Source of the DNA: CALLPQ01 sp964421675 | GTDB taxonomy: Bacteria; Pseudomonadota; Alphaproteobacteria; Caulobacterales; Parvularculaceae | Reading direction: 5' to 3' | Assembly (NCBI GenBank): GCA_964421675.1 | Contig: CAYQXV010000002.1 | Coordinates: 74,192-138,191 of the forward strand | Length of the DNA: 64,000 nucleotides | Part shown: piece after piece, positions 55,795-63,368 of the stretch | Layout: each line of letters begins with the position of its first letter | How positions within the stretch are numbered: the stretch's first letter is position 1 | The notes under the pieces: generated by a model | The model's database searches: none | The model's input: only the letters and a program-made list of their open reading frames with translations | Told to the model about the DNA's origin: nothing | Program-made: the position numbers and the translations under genes

Positions 55795-56535
55795 TTAAGA
55801 TTTTTGGCGTGACCAGGCAAAGACGGTCAACACTGCAAGGCCAAGGGTCATGGCGGAAATGGCCGCGAGCGAGCCAAGCGTGTCGTGCTCGCCCGGTGCG
55901 CCGCTAACGCCGAGCGCTAGAACACCCAGATGGTAAGACGGCAGGGCCTTGGCGATGGTCTGCATGATTTCAGGAAACACAAAGATCGGGATCCAAAGAC
56001 CGCCAAGGGCTGACAGCGCTAAAAACACAATATTGGAAACCGCAATCGCGCCATTGCTGTTCATTAGGAAGCCGAGCGTCATTCCTAATAGGGCAAACGG
56101 TATTGCGGCGAGCAAATGGACCCCCAGCAAGGCAAGCCAGGTGGTGCGCGGTAATTCAACACCGGCAACAAATCCGGCAATCGCGTAGAGCATGGCCAGT
56201 GCGATGCCCGCAAATATCAACGTCGCGACGAGTTTTGCGCCAATATAAGAGCCCGCCGGGGCCGGGGCCACGCGTTTTAAATCGAGCCAGCCTTTTTCGC
56301 GTTCCGCCGCAACCGCGACGCCAAAACCAAAAATGGCGGGGCCCATAACCGTAAACACGCCAAATGTGGCGAGTAGATAAGCGGCCTGTTCGCTGCCGCC
56401 GGGCAGGACCACAGCAAACAGCGTATAGAACGCAACCGGCATGATCAGCGTGGGCAGGAGAAATTCCGGGGCCCGTTCAGATTTGAGCACTTCAGCGCCC
56501 GCCTCATTCAAAAATGCATCTATTGAGGTTGCCAT
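55795..56535 (-). CDS. ABC-2 type transporter permease
   Basis: A 246-residue membrane protein with six helices. The pattern EREKGWLDLKRVAPAPAGSY is the family's cytoplasmic loop, followed by helices such as VATLIFAGIALAMLYAIAGF. Proteins of this group (YadH/NodJ-like) pair with a separate ATPase to export drugs or lipids. Four bases separate it from the ATPase gene. Confidence 0.85.
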   Translation of the reverse strand: MATSIDAFLNEAGAEVLKSERAPEFLLPTLIMPVAFYTLFAVVLPGGSEQAAYLLATFGVFTVMGPAIFGFGVAVAAEREKGWLDLKRVAPAPAGSYIGAKLVATLIFAGIALAMLYAIAGFVAGVELPRTTWLALLGVHLLAAIPFALLGMTLGFLMNSNGAIAVSNIVFLALSALGGLWIPIFVFPEIMQTIAKALPSYHLGVLALGVSGAPGEHDTLGSLAAISAMTLGLAVLTVFAWSRQKS

Positions 56536-56539
56536 AGGA

Positions 56540-57442
56540 TTAGTCTTTCTCTTGGGTTGCGTCGATCAATTCGCGCATCGCGTCATCAAGATCAGGTTTA
56601 GAAACGGTGAGGTCCGCCGGATTGGGATCAACCTCAAACAACGCCTTCAGGGTTTGAGGGGCTGAGCGCGTGATCAGCTCGATATAGCGGCCAGATTTGC
56701 GCGCGCGCCGCACGCCGGGAAGTTTTGCCAAGGCATCAAACGGATATTCGCTGACAAACCGAATAATCGCCCCGCCTGCAACGCCGCGAATTTCATCGGG
56801 TTTGCCATCGGCAACAACGCGCCCTTCATGCAAAATAATGATCCGGTCGGCGAGGGCGTCGGCCTCTTCCAGATAATGGGTGGTCAGAACAATTGATGCC
56901 CCTGACTGAGAAAGCGAGCGTACCGTATCCCAAAGGGTGCGCCGGGCCTGTGTATCCAGACCGGTTGTTGGTTCATCAAGAAAGATCAGTTCAGGCTGGC
57001 CAACAATCGCAAGGGCAAATTGCACGCGCCGTTTTTGCCCGCCTGACAAGGTTTTATATTGCTTGTCTGCAAACGCTTCCAACTGGCAAAGCGATAGCAA
57101 TTCATCCGATGGCAGGGGGCGGGGATAGTAACTTGAAAACAGTTCAATATGTTCGCGCGCCGTTAACAGCTCCGGCAAGTCAGAGGCTTGCAGCATTGCC
57201 CCGATCCGCTGGCGCACCGAAAGCTTGCCCGGTTTCTTTCCAAACACCGTTAAGGCGCCTTTGCTTGGCTGGGTCAGCCCGAGCGCACAGCGAATAAAGG
57301 TGGTTTTACCCGCGCCATTACTGCCAAGGATTGCAGTGACTTCGCCGGGATTAATATCGAGCTCAAACCCGTTAAGCGCTTGGGTTTTGCCAAAAGACTT
57401 AACAAGATTAGAGGCACAAAGAACAGGGGTCGAAACGGTCAT
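56540..57442 (-). CDS. ABC transporter ATP-binding protein (drug-exporter type)
   Basis: A 300-residue ATPase of the CcmA/DrrA group. Walker A is AILGSNGAGKTTFIRCALGL, the signature LSGGQKRRVQFALA, Walker B LIFLDEPTTGLD and the switch LTTHYLEEADALADRI. It heads the leftward set ATPase, permease, amidohydrolase, kinase, regulator, a layout like the B. subtilis ABC plus DesKR-like cassettes for antimicrobial or lipid stress. Confidence 0.9.
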   Translation of the reverse strand: MTVSTPVLCASNLVKSFGKTQALNGFELDINPGEVTAILGSNGAGKTTFIRCALGLTQPSKGALTVFGKKPGKLSVRQRIGAMLQASDLPELLTAREHIELFSSYYPRPLPSDELLSLCQLEAFADKQYKTLSGGQKRRVQFALAIVGQPELIFLDEPTTGLDTQARRTLWDTVRSLSQSGASIVLTTHYLEEADALADRIIILHEGRVVADGKPDEIRGVAGGAIIRFVSEYPFDALAKLPGVRRARKSGRYIELITRSAPQTLKALFEVDPNPADLTVSKPDLDDAMRELIDATQEKD

Positions 57443-57617
57443 GATTTCACATTTGGTGGCCTAAGGTGTGATGCATACCACCACAATCAGAGCGTAACCG
57501 TAATTGAGCATATGCCCCTAACTTATGTGACATTCGTCATGTTAAACCTCGTTGCTTTTAGCAAAGACATAGAGGCTTGCGCGCGCTATGATTGAGGCTT
57601 AGCGAAGGAGGGTGCTG

Positions 57618-58067
57618 ATGAGCGAGCCAAAGAGCGCATCAATTATTGCCGATCTACATTACCGCGATCCCGCAGCGGCGCTGGAGTGGCTGTCAAAGGT
57701 GTTTGGCGTTGAAACAAGAATGATCGTGAAGGATGAGGCGGGCAAGATTGTTTTCTCCGAGGTGAATATTGATGGCGGCATTGTCGCCATTGTGCCCGAG
57801 CAGCTCGATATAATGCGCAGCCCAAAAGCGGCGAATGGGGTGAGCACTCAAACAGTACAGATCCGCTTTTCGCGAAACATTGATGACCATTACGACCATG
57901 CAAAGGCGAATGGCGCGACAATTCTGTCCGAACCCACAACGCATTTTTTTGGCGATCGAACCTATATCGCATCCGACCTTGAAGGGCATACATGGAGCTT
58001 TGGACAACGCCTGCCAAACGCAGGTGGCCCGCCGCCCGATGGCTGGAGTATAGAATTTCCGTCGTAG
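57618..58067 (+). CDS. VOC superfamily (glyoxalase-like) protein
   Basis: A 149-residue vicinal-oxygen-chelate fold protein. Two repeats of beta-alpha-beta3 are visible: DPAAALEWLSKVFGVETRMI with SEVNIDGGIVAIVP, and DHYDHAKANGATILSEPTTH with RTYIASDLEGHTWSFG. It is probably a PhnB-like or antibiotic-resistance-type dimer. Metal ligands are only partly recognisable (His in GHTW), so activity is unclear. AAGGAGGG five bases before the ATG at 57618 decides the start. Confidence 0.8.
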   Translation: MSEPKSASIIADLHYRDPAAALEWLSKVFGVETRMIVKDEAGKIVFSEVNIDGGIVAIVPEQLDIMRSPKAANGVSTQTVQIRFSRNIDDHYDHAKANGATILSEPTTHFFGDRTYIASDLEGHTWSFGQRLPNAGGPPPDGWSIEFPS

Positions 58068-58099
58068 GCGTTGTTATTGGTTTTGCCGCCATCATCCCA

Positions 58100-59047
58100 T
58101 TACGCTCTATCAATCACACCGGTAAGGCAGCCAATGGCGCCCGCTGCTTTTACCAATTCATCCATCTCTACTGCGATGCATTCAATACCCAGCTCTTCGA
58201 AAAACCCTTGGGTGACGGGGCACCCGGCGGGCATCATGATTTTACGCGGGCCTAGCGTTACAATATTAAAGGCTTTGCGTTGCTCGACTTCCGTCAGATC
58301 CGGTAACCACGCCACCTGATAGCCGCGATCTCGCAACGCATTAACGCCGCGATGCACGAAACGCTTTGGCCAGGCAATGGCCAAATCATCGGCGACAATT
58401 CTCAGCATACCCATAAGATGCATCGCGCCCACGGACATATCGATCCTGATTAACTCGACATCCATTTCCGATAAAATAGACTCTAGCTGATCGGCGCCTT
58501 CATCATTGGTGCGAAATCCGCAGCCGACAATAACGGTTTTATCATCGAGCCACATGGCGTCGGCGCCTTCAAAGGTGCCGTGACCGCGGATTGACCGAAT
58601 GATGGGCACGCCAATTTCTGCAAGTCGGCGGGCAACCCAGCGTTCTTCGCCCGCTCTGACCGTGGAGGCAGGGCGCGCCAATATTGCGCCTTCCGGTGTC
58701 ATGAAAAATAAATCTGCGCAGAACATTTGGTTGGGCGTTGCCGGGTTGTCCGGCTGGACATAATGAATGGCAATACCGGCCTTTTCATAAGCCTGCGCTA
58801 AGGCCTGATGCTGGCGCTGCGTGCGCGCAACATCCAGCATACCAATCATCTGCATATCATTGGGGTCGTCGGAAACGGTGAGTTCTTTTCCGGGCTCATG
58901 CAACAAGACTGACTTTAACGGGGCATATTCAGAGCGAATGCCGCAAGAGGCCCATATCGTGCCGATTTCCTGCTGCGTATTTTTCGTGCGCGGTGACCAC
59001 CCATCTCCGCCATAGGCGGCGGCTGTAAACGGTTCTATTGTTGACAT
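58100..59047 (-). CDS. amidinotransferase / dimethylargininase-like (GME superfamily)
   Basis: A 315-residue guanidino-group enzyme. FCADLFFMTPEGAI (Asp), RGHGTFEGADAMWLDD (Glu-Asp pair), GAMHLMGML (His) and the C-terminal GAIGCLTG (catalytic Cys307) are the catalytic set of arginine deiminase/dimethylarginine dimethylaminohydrolase relatives. Fold and motifs allow hydrolysis of methylated or free arginine, or amidino transfer. GAGGA six bases before ATG at 59047 makes this start better than one six bases earlier. It diverges from the AGCS symporter gene, a likely functional partner. Confidence 0.8.
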   Translation of the reverse strand: MSTIEPFTAAAYGGDGWSPRTKNTQQEIGTIWASCGIRSEYAPLKSVLLHEPGKELTVSDDPNDMQMIGMLDVARTQRQHQALAQAYEKAGIAIHYVQPDNPATPNQMFCADLFFMTPEGAILARPASTVRAGEERWVARRLAEIGVPIIRSIRGHGTFEGADAMWLDDKTVIVGCGFRTNDEGADQLESILSEMDVELIRIDMSVGAMHLMGMLRIVADDLAIAWPKRFVHRGVNALRDRGYQVAWLPDLTEVEQRKAFNIVTLGPRKIMMPAGCPVTQGFFEELGIECIAVEMDELVKAAGAIGCLTGVIDRA

Positions 59048-59172
59048 GGTCATTCCTCATGGGCTGTGCTTTTGAGTGAGCTGTTGCGAAGATGGTCGAA
59101 CTTACTATAGTTTCTCCTATTCTGGTCGCAACTCATTGTGGTCAAACCATAAGATCGATAATCGAGGATTTG

Positions 59173-60567
59173 GTGACAGAAACCCTGCAAGAGTTGACCA
59201 CAGGTTTTGCGCGGCTTGCATGGGGCCCTTGGTTGCTCCTTTTATTGCTCGGCGGGGGTGGGTTTTTCCTGGTCTATTCGCGCTTTTTACCCTTCAGATA
59301 TTTACCCCATGCCGTTGATATATTGCGCGGGCGATTTGATGAGCCCGACGCCAAGGGGCAGTTCACCCATTTCCAGGCTTTATCAACGGCGCTTTCGGGA
59401 ACCATCGGGATGGGCAATATTAGCGGCGTTGCGCTGGCCATTGCCATAGGCGGGCCGGGGGCGATTTTCTGGATGTGGGTCACCGCAATTTTTGGCATAG
59501 CGACGAAGTTTTTCACCTGCACGCTCTCTGTTCTTTATCGCTATACGGATGAAGACGGGGAGGTTCATGGCGGGCCTATGTATGTTATTAAAAATGGCTT
59601 GCCGAAACGATTTCTTTTTCTCGCCTATTGGTTTGCCATTGCCGGAATGATTGGCTGCTTGCCTATGTTTGGCACCAATCAGGTTATTCAGATTACGCGC
59701 GATGCTTTGTTTATCGAAAATGGTTGGCTCGACCCAGATGCCAATCACCTTTTTTTCAACCTCACAGCCGGGCTCATCATTGCTGCGTTAACCGGGCTTA
59801 TCGTGCTTGGCGGCATTCGCGGTATTGGCACTGTGGCGGCCAAAACCGTGCCCGCAATGACGGTTCTTTATATTGTCATCACATCCCTTGCCTTGTTGAC
59901 GAATATAACGGCAATTCCGGGTGTTTTCGCGCTGATCATCACCGATGCCTTTACGGGCAATGCGCTTTTGGGCGGTAGCCTTTTAAGCGTTATCCAATGG
60001 GGCATTCAACGCGGTGCATTCTCTAACGAAGCGGGGATCGGCACAGAAGCCATCGCGCATGGGGCCGCGCGCACCGATGAGCCGGTACGCGAGGGACTTG
60101 TGGCCATGTGCGGGCCGATCATTGATACGCTGCTGGTGTGCACGGCGACCGCTTTGGTTATCATACTTTCCGGCGCCTGGCGTAGCGGTGACACGAACGG
60201 GGTCACCTTAACCGCAAACGCTTTTGCCACCCTGCTTGGACCGTTTGGACTTATCGCTGTATTTTTGTGCGCCCTGTCCTTTGGTATCACAACCATTTTC
60301 ACCTATTCATTTTACGGCGGGCAATGCGCGCATTTTATATTCGGAAAAAAAGGGGCGCAGCGTTATCGTTGGGGGTTCGTTGGATTGATCATCATATCAT
60401 CAACCCTGACGTTACAAACGGTTGTTGGATTAATTGACGGCATGTTTGCGCTGATGGCCATTCCAACAATGGTCAGCGCGATCTGGCTTGCGCCCAAAGT
60501 GATGAGCGCGGCGGGTCAATATTTTTCAAATCTTGATGCGTCTTCAACCGACAATGCGCGGCCATAG
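59173..60567 (+). CDS. AGCS family sodium:alanine/glycine symporter
   Basis: A 464-residue membrane transporter with about 11 helices. STALSGTIGMGNISGVALAI followed by GGPGAIFWMWVTAIFG is the AGCS signature; IQRGAFSNEAGIGTEAIAHG is the second sodium/substrate site. The GTG at 59173 follows GAGG and leaves 125 bases to the divergent amidinotransferase gene. An ATG at 59092 would leave only about 45 bases for two promoters. The 3' end overlaps the dioxygenase-like pseudogene by 24 bases tail to tail. Confidence 0.86.
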   Translation: MTETLQELTTGFARLAWGPWLLLLLLGGGGFFLVYSRFLPFRYLPHAVDILRGRFDEPDAKGQFTHFQALSTALSGTIGMGNISGVALAIAIGGPGAIFWMWVTAIFGIATKFFTCTLSVLYRYTDEDGEVHGGPMYVIKNGLPKRFLFLAYWFAIAGMIGCLPMFGTNQVIQITRDALFIENGWLDPDANHLFFNLTAGLIIAALTGLIVLGGIRGIGTVAAKTVPAMTVLYIVITSLALLTNITAIPGVFALIITDAFTGNALLGGSLLSVIQWGIQRGAFSNEAGIGTEAIAHGAARTDEPVREGLVAMCGPIIDTLLVCTATALVIILSGAWRSGDTNGVTLTANAFATLLGPFGLIAVFLCALSFGITTIFTYSFYGGQCAHFIFGKKGAQRYRWGFVGLIIISSTLTLQTVVGLIDGMFALMAIPTMVSAIWLAPKVMSAAGQYFSNLDASSTDNARP

Positions 60568-61358
60568 ATCTGAATCGATGGGATCGCCGCTCGCAAGTTC
60601 CGGCGGGAAGGGGGGCATTTCCTGCAAGCCCTCTCGCGGGTAAAAACTCACATCATCACCGGTCCAGCGGCTTGTATGGGCGCGCCTGCGCGTAGTCGCG
60701 GTTTTATTGCCAGGGGCAGCGTGAACAATCAGTGATGGACCGTGCAATCGCCGGGGGATAATTCAAATTGCGCAATATCATAGCGCTCGCGCTCGGATTC
60801 AATATCGGGAACGTTGGGAATATTTTCTGTATATTGATTATTATCGCCAAAGCTTGCCGGGCGAAATTTCTTACCCCATTTATGCGAGCCTTTAATATAT
60901 TCAACCGCACCGGATTCCGCGCGGACATCATCAAGGGCGAGCCAAATCGTGCAAATCTGAAATCCGTCAATTGGCCAATAGGTCATATCATGATGCCAGG
61001 GCGTTTTCGTGCTTGTTCCCGGTTCCTTAATCAGCCATTGATCGAAAAAGATATTGATTTTTTGCGAGCGCATTATCTGCTGGGCAATATGGGCGGCCGG
61101 TGAGCGAAAGACAAAATCGCGGCATGTCTCATTGCGCTGCCAAATAAACGTATCATGAAAAAACCGGCCAGCCTCGCCGCGTTCAGCAGAAAGCTCGGCA
61201 TGCAGATCACCGGGCTTGGCCATACTGGTTTCCGCAGCTTGCCTCATTTTCTCCACCCAATCGGGCGAAAACATCTCGCGCAAACACACAATTCCATCCT
61301 CTTCAAAGGTCTGAATTTCCTGTTCAGTGATCGAACGAAGCGATGGGTCCATTGTCAT
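60544..61358 (-). pseudogene. phytanoyl-CoA dioxygenase-like gene with frameshift
   Basis: Reads as an Fe(II)/2-oxoglutarate oxygenase of the PhyH family. TPWHHDMTYWPIDGFQICT holds the HxD iron ligands. The frame stops at 60729 right after GDCTVHH, while the next frame continues LIVHAAPGNKTATTRRRAHT, with the third iron His region and the 2-oxoglutarate Arg, to a stop at 60544. One missing base, or equivalently loss of four (a CACTCACTG to CACTG slippage), explains the shift. A truncated product would lack the 2-oxoglutarate site. Either the gene is recently broken or the assembly has an error. The ATG at 61358 follows AGGT. Confidence 0.75.
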
Positions 61359-61395
61359 CAAGATACCTGTGGGAGGCTAAACATATCCATATATA

Positions 61396-61407
61396 CGCCA
61401 TATGGCG
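61396..61407. promoter_or_regulatory. 12-bp palindrome upstream of PhyH-like gene
   Basis: CGCCATATGGCG is a perfect palindrome about 38 bases upstream of the leftward PhyH-like start, in the zone where an operator overlapping the promoter is expected. Confidence 0.4.
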
Positions 61408-61726
61408 GGATAAATGAATAGAATTCCGGAGCGGGATTTGGGGCTTCAACGCGAGCTTTGCTCTGAATGCGATCTTCCCACGTGGCATGTATTATACGGA
61501 GCGAGAAGTAGCTTCCGAAAGTTTATTTTATTCGGTTGTCGGAAAAAATAAACGTAAAAACACTATTATAGACTCCGAACGAGGGAAGTTGTTTTAACTT
61601 TGATGAACCAAAAGCGTGACCGCGCTTCGGGCGAATAGCCCGTCCAGCCGGAAGAGATTTGGCCCATAAAGCAGAAGGTGCCTTTTAGTTTTATGCTGGG
61701 GGAAAATCGTAATCTCGGTCAGGCTA

Positions 61727-61743
61727 CGTTTGCGTTGCAAACG
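61727..61743 (-). terminator. hairpin just downstream of tRNA-Leu
   Basis: CGTTTGC and GCAAACG pair around a three-base loop, 11 bases past the tRNA 3' end on the minus strand. No immediate T tract follows, so it may be a processing or weak termination signal. Confidence 0.35.
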
Positions 61744-61754
61744 GTCCGATCTCG

Positions 61755-61841
61755 TGGTGCCCAGAAGAGGACTTGAACCTCCACGGCCTTGCGGCCACTG
61801 CGACCTGAACGCAGCGCGTCTACCAATTCCGCCATCTGGGC
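61755..61841 (-). tRNA. tRNA-Leu (anticodon CAG)
   Basis: An 87-nt tRNA including encoded CCA. The 5' arm GCCCAGA pairs with TCTGGGC before the discriminator A and CCA. The D arm contains GGAATTGGTAGAC, the anticodon stem CTGCG/CGCAG encloses TTCAGGT giving anticodon CAG, a long class II variable arm (TGGCCGCAAGGCCG) follows, and the T arm has GGTTCAAGTCC. The long variable arm and anticodon identify leucine. Confidence 0.95.
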
Positions 61842-62049
61842 ATCAATCAAGTGAGGGGTGAACCTCTCCTTTGAAGAAGGGCGGATGTATGGGATTGCAG
61901 GGCACTTGTCAAATGGGTGAGGGCGCGTGCGATTGGGTTGGGCTGTGTGTGCTGCGCGTGATTTACCGCTTATTGGCGGGAAACCGGGAAGGGCGTGTTG
62001 GTGTTTGGCGATCAACCAAACTTGACTGGCAATTTCACCAGCTTACATG

Positions 62050-62090
62050 TAGCTAGCTGGCATGTAGCAAACTGAAAACCCAGCTAGCTA
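62050..62090. repeat. 11-bp inverted repeat upstream of GST gene
   Basis: TAGCTAGCTGG (62050-62060) and CCAGCTAGCTA (62080-62090) are perfect reverse complements around 19 bases, ending 34 bases before the GST start. The region is also rich in short direct repeats such as CATGTAGC (twice). It could be an operator or a 5' mRNA hairpin. Confidence 0.5.
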
Positions 62091-62124
62091 TCAGCTATTT
62101 TGCAGTCCCATCAAGGAGCCCTTT

Positions 62125-62805
62125 ATGTCCGTAATTCTCTATGATTTGGCAGGCGCGGATCGATCCGTCCGGTTTAGCCCATTTTGCTGGATTGCGAAGT
62201 TCGCATTATTGCATAAAGGCATAGATTTTGAGACTGAAGCGCTCGGCTTTTTACCCAAGAGCGATTATCCCGATCCCGAATATGGCAAGCTTCCTATGCT
62301 CGCGATCGATGGCACATTGGTGCGCGATAGTGGCGCCATTGTTGAGTGGCTGGAAGACAAGCACCCTCAGTCTCCATTGGTGCATGATAGCGCTAAGGTT
62401 GAGCGCGTGAAAGAAATTGCGATGGGCGGTTTGATGGGCTTAATGTTTGGCTTATCGATCTTGCATATCGTCAATGCGATTGCCCCGGAGGATAAAGACT
62501 ATTTCCGCACCTCACGCGAAGAGCGATTTGGCATGAGCCTTGAGGATATCGCGGCAAACCCTGATGCGCGCGCTAATTTGGAATCGGCATTGGCTAAACT
62601 AGAGAGCGAACTTGGCTCGAACTCATGGTTTGGCGGTCAATCGCCCGATCTTGCTGATTATTATGTGGCGTCGATCTTAATGTGGCGCCATAGCGTAACG
62701 CAGAAAAAAGAATATGATGTCCCCGCATCAATCGCCGCCTGGTTTGAGCGTATGAAAGGTCATTTTAACGGGTATGCCGCCGCCGCGCCAACCGCTGCAG
62801 CTTGA
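62125..62805 (+). CDS. glutathione S-transferase family protein
   Basis: A 226-residue two-domain protein. The thioredoxin-like N-terminus has RSVRFSPFCWIAKFALLHKG, KLPMLAIDGTLVRDSGAIVE with the cis-Pro and Asp-Ser glutathione contacts, and WLEDKHP. The helical C-terminal domain has the capping motif SPDLADYYVASILMW. SPFCW resembles beta-etherase (LigE-type) GSTs that act on hydrophobic substrates; the true substrate is unknown. AAGGAG lies a few bases before the ATG. Confidence 0.82.
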   Translation: MSVILYDLAGADRSVRFSPFCWIAKFALLHKGIDFETEALGFLPKSDYPDPEYGKLPMLAIDGTLVRDSGAIVEWLEDKHPQSPLVHDSAKVERVKEIAMGGLMGLMFGLSILHIVNAIAPEDKDYFRTSREERFGMSLEDIAANPDARANLESALAKLESELGSNSWFGGQSPDLADYYVASILMWRHSVTQKKEYDVPASIAAWFERMKGHFNGYAAAAPTAAA

Positions 62806-62865
62806 TGAAGTGAGAATAACGCTGGTTCTTATTCGCCCATAAATGTCCATAATCCGTGCTCACCC

Positions 62866-63321
62866 ATGACCCGTCGCACCAATCGCCAAACTGTTCCCTT
62901 TACCGCGCAGCAAATGTATGCGCTGGTTGCAGATATTGAACGCTATCCTGAGTTTATTCCCTATTGTACGGGGCTGCGGATTCTCAAGCGAACCGATGTC
63001 AGCGGCGGGGAAGATTTAACCGCGCAAATGCGTGTTCAGTATAAGGTCTTTCGCGAGCAATTTACCTGCAAGGTGCAGTTAAGGCCCGATGAGTTGAAAA
63101 TTCGTGCTGATTATATTGATGGGCCGGTGAAAAAATTAGAAACCTTCTGGGCCTTTGACGAGCAAGCGGCGCTAGAAGAAAAGACAAGTGAGATTGATTT
63201 TTTAATCGATTTTGAATTTGGCAATATCCTTATGCAAAAGGCGAGTGATGCGGTTTTTGATAAGGCTTTTGTGCGCATGTCTGACGCGTTTGTTGCGCGT
63301 GCGCATGCTGTATACAAATAG
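62866..63321 (+). CDS. RatA/Coq10-like START-domain (SRPBCC) protein
   Basis: A 151-residue polyketide-cyclase/START fold protein. FTAQQMYALVADIERYPEFI and the following PYCTGLRIL, plus AQMRVQYKVFREQFTCKVQL and IDFLIDFEFGNILMQKASDA, are the ubiquinone-binding Coq10/RatA pattern. In eukaryotes Coq10 supports ubiquinone function; E. coli RatA has also been described as a 70S-association toxin. No RatB-like (RnfH) gene is adjacent, so a ubiquinone-chaperone role is more likely. Confidence 0.85.
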   Translation: MTRRTNRQTVPFTAQQMYALVADIERYPEFIPYCTGLRILKRTDVSGGEDLTAQMRVQYKVFREQFTCKVQLRPDELKIRADYIDGPVKKLETFWAFDEQAALEEKTSEIDFLIDFEFGNILMQKASDAVFDKAFVRMSDAFVARAHAVYK

Positions 63322-63368
63322 AGTGCGGCGCTGATTGCGTTGATGGAAAAGTTTGGAAGGGAAAAATT

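Larger units (their letters stand above)
61359..61754. other. intergenic region between PhyH-like gene and tRNA-Leu
   Basis: About 395 bases with no supported gene. It holds a perfect 12-bp palindrome at 61396-61407, an AT-rich stretch near 61520-61600 and a short hairpin at 61727-61743 just after the tRNA. Confidence 0.5.

Noticed and set aside
62866..63321. RatA toxin of a toxin-antitoxin pair
   Set aside because: No RatB/antitoxin-like gene is adjacent and the family is a general ubiquinone-binding protein in alphaproteobacteria.
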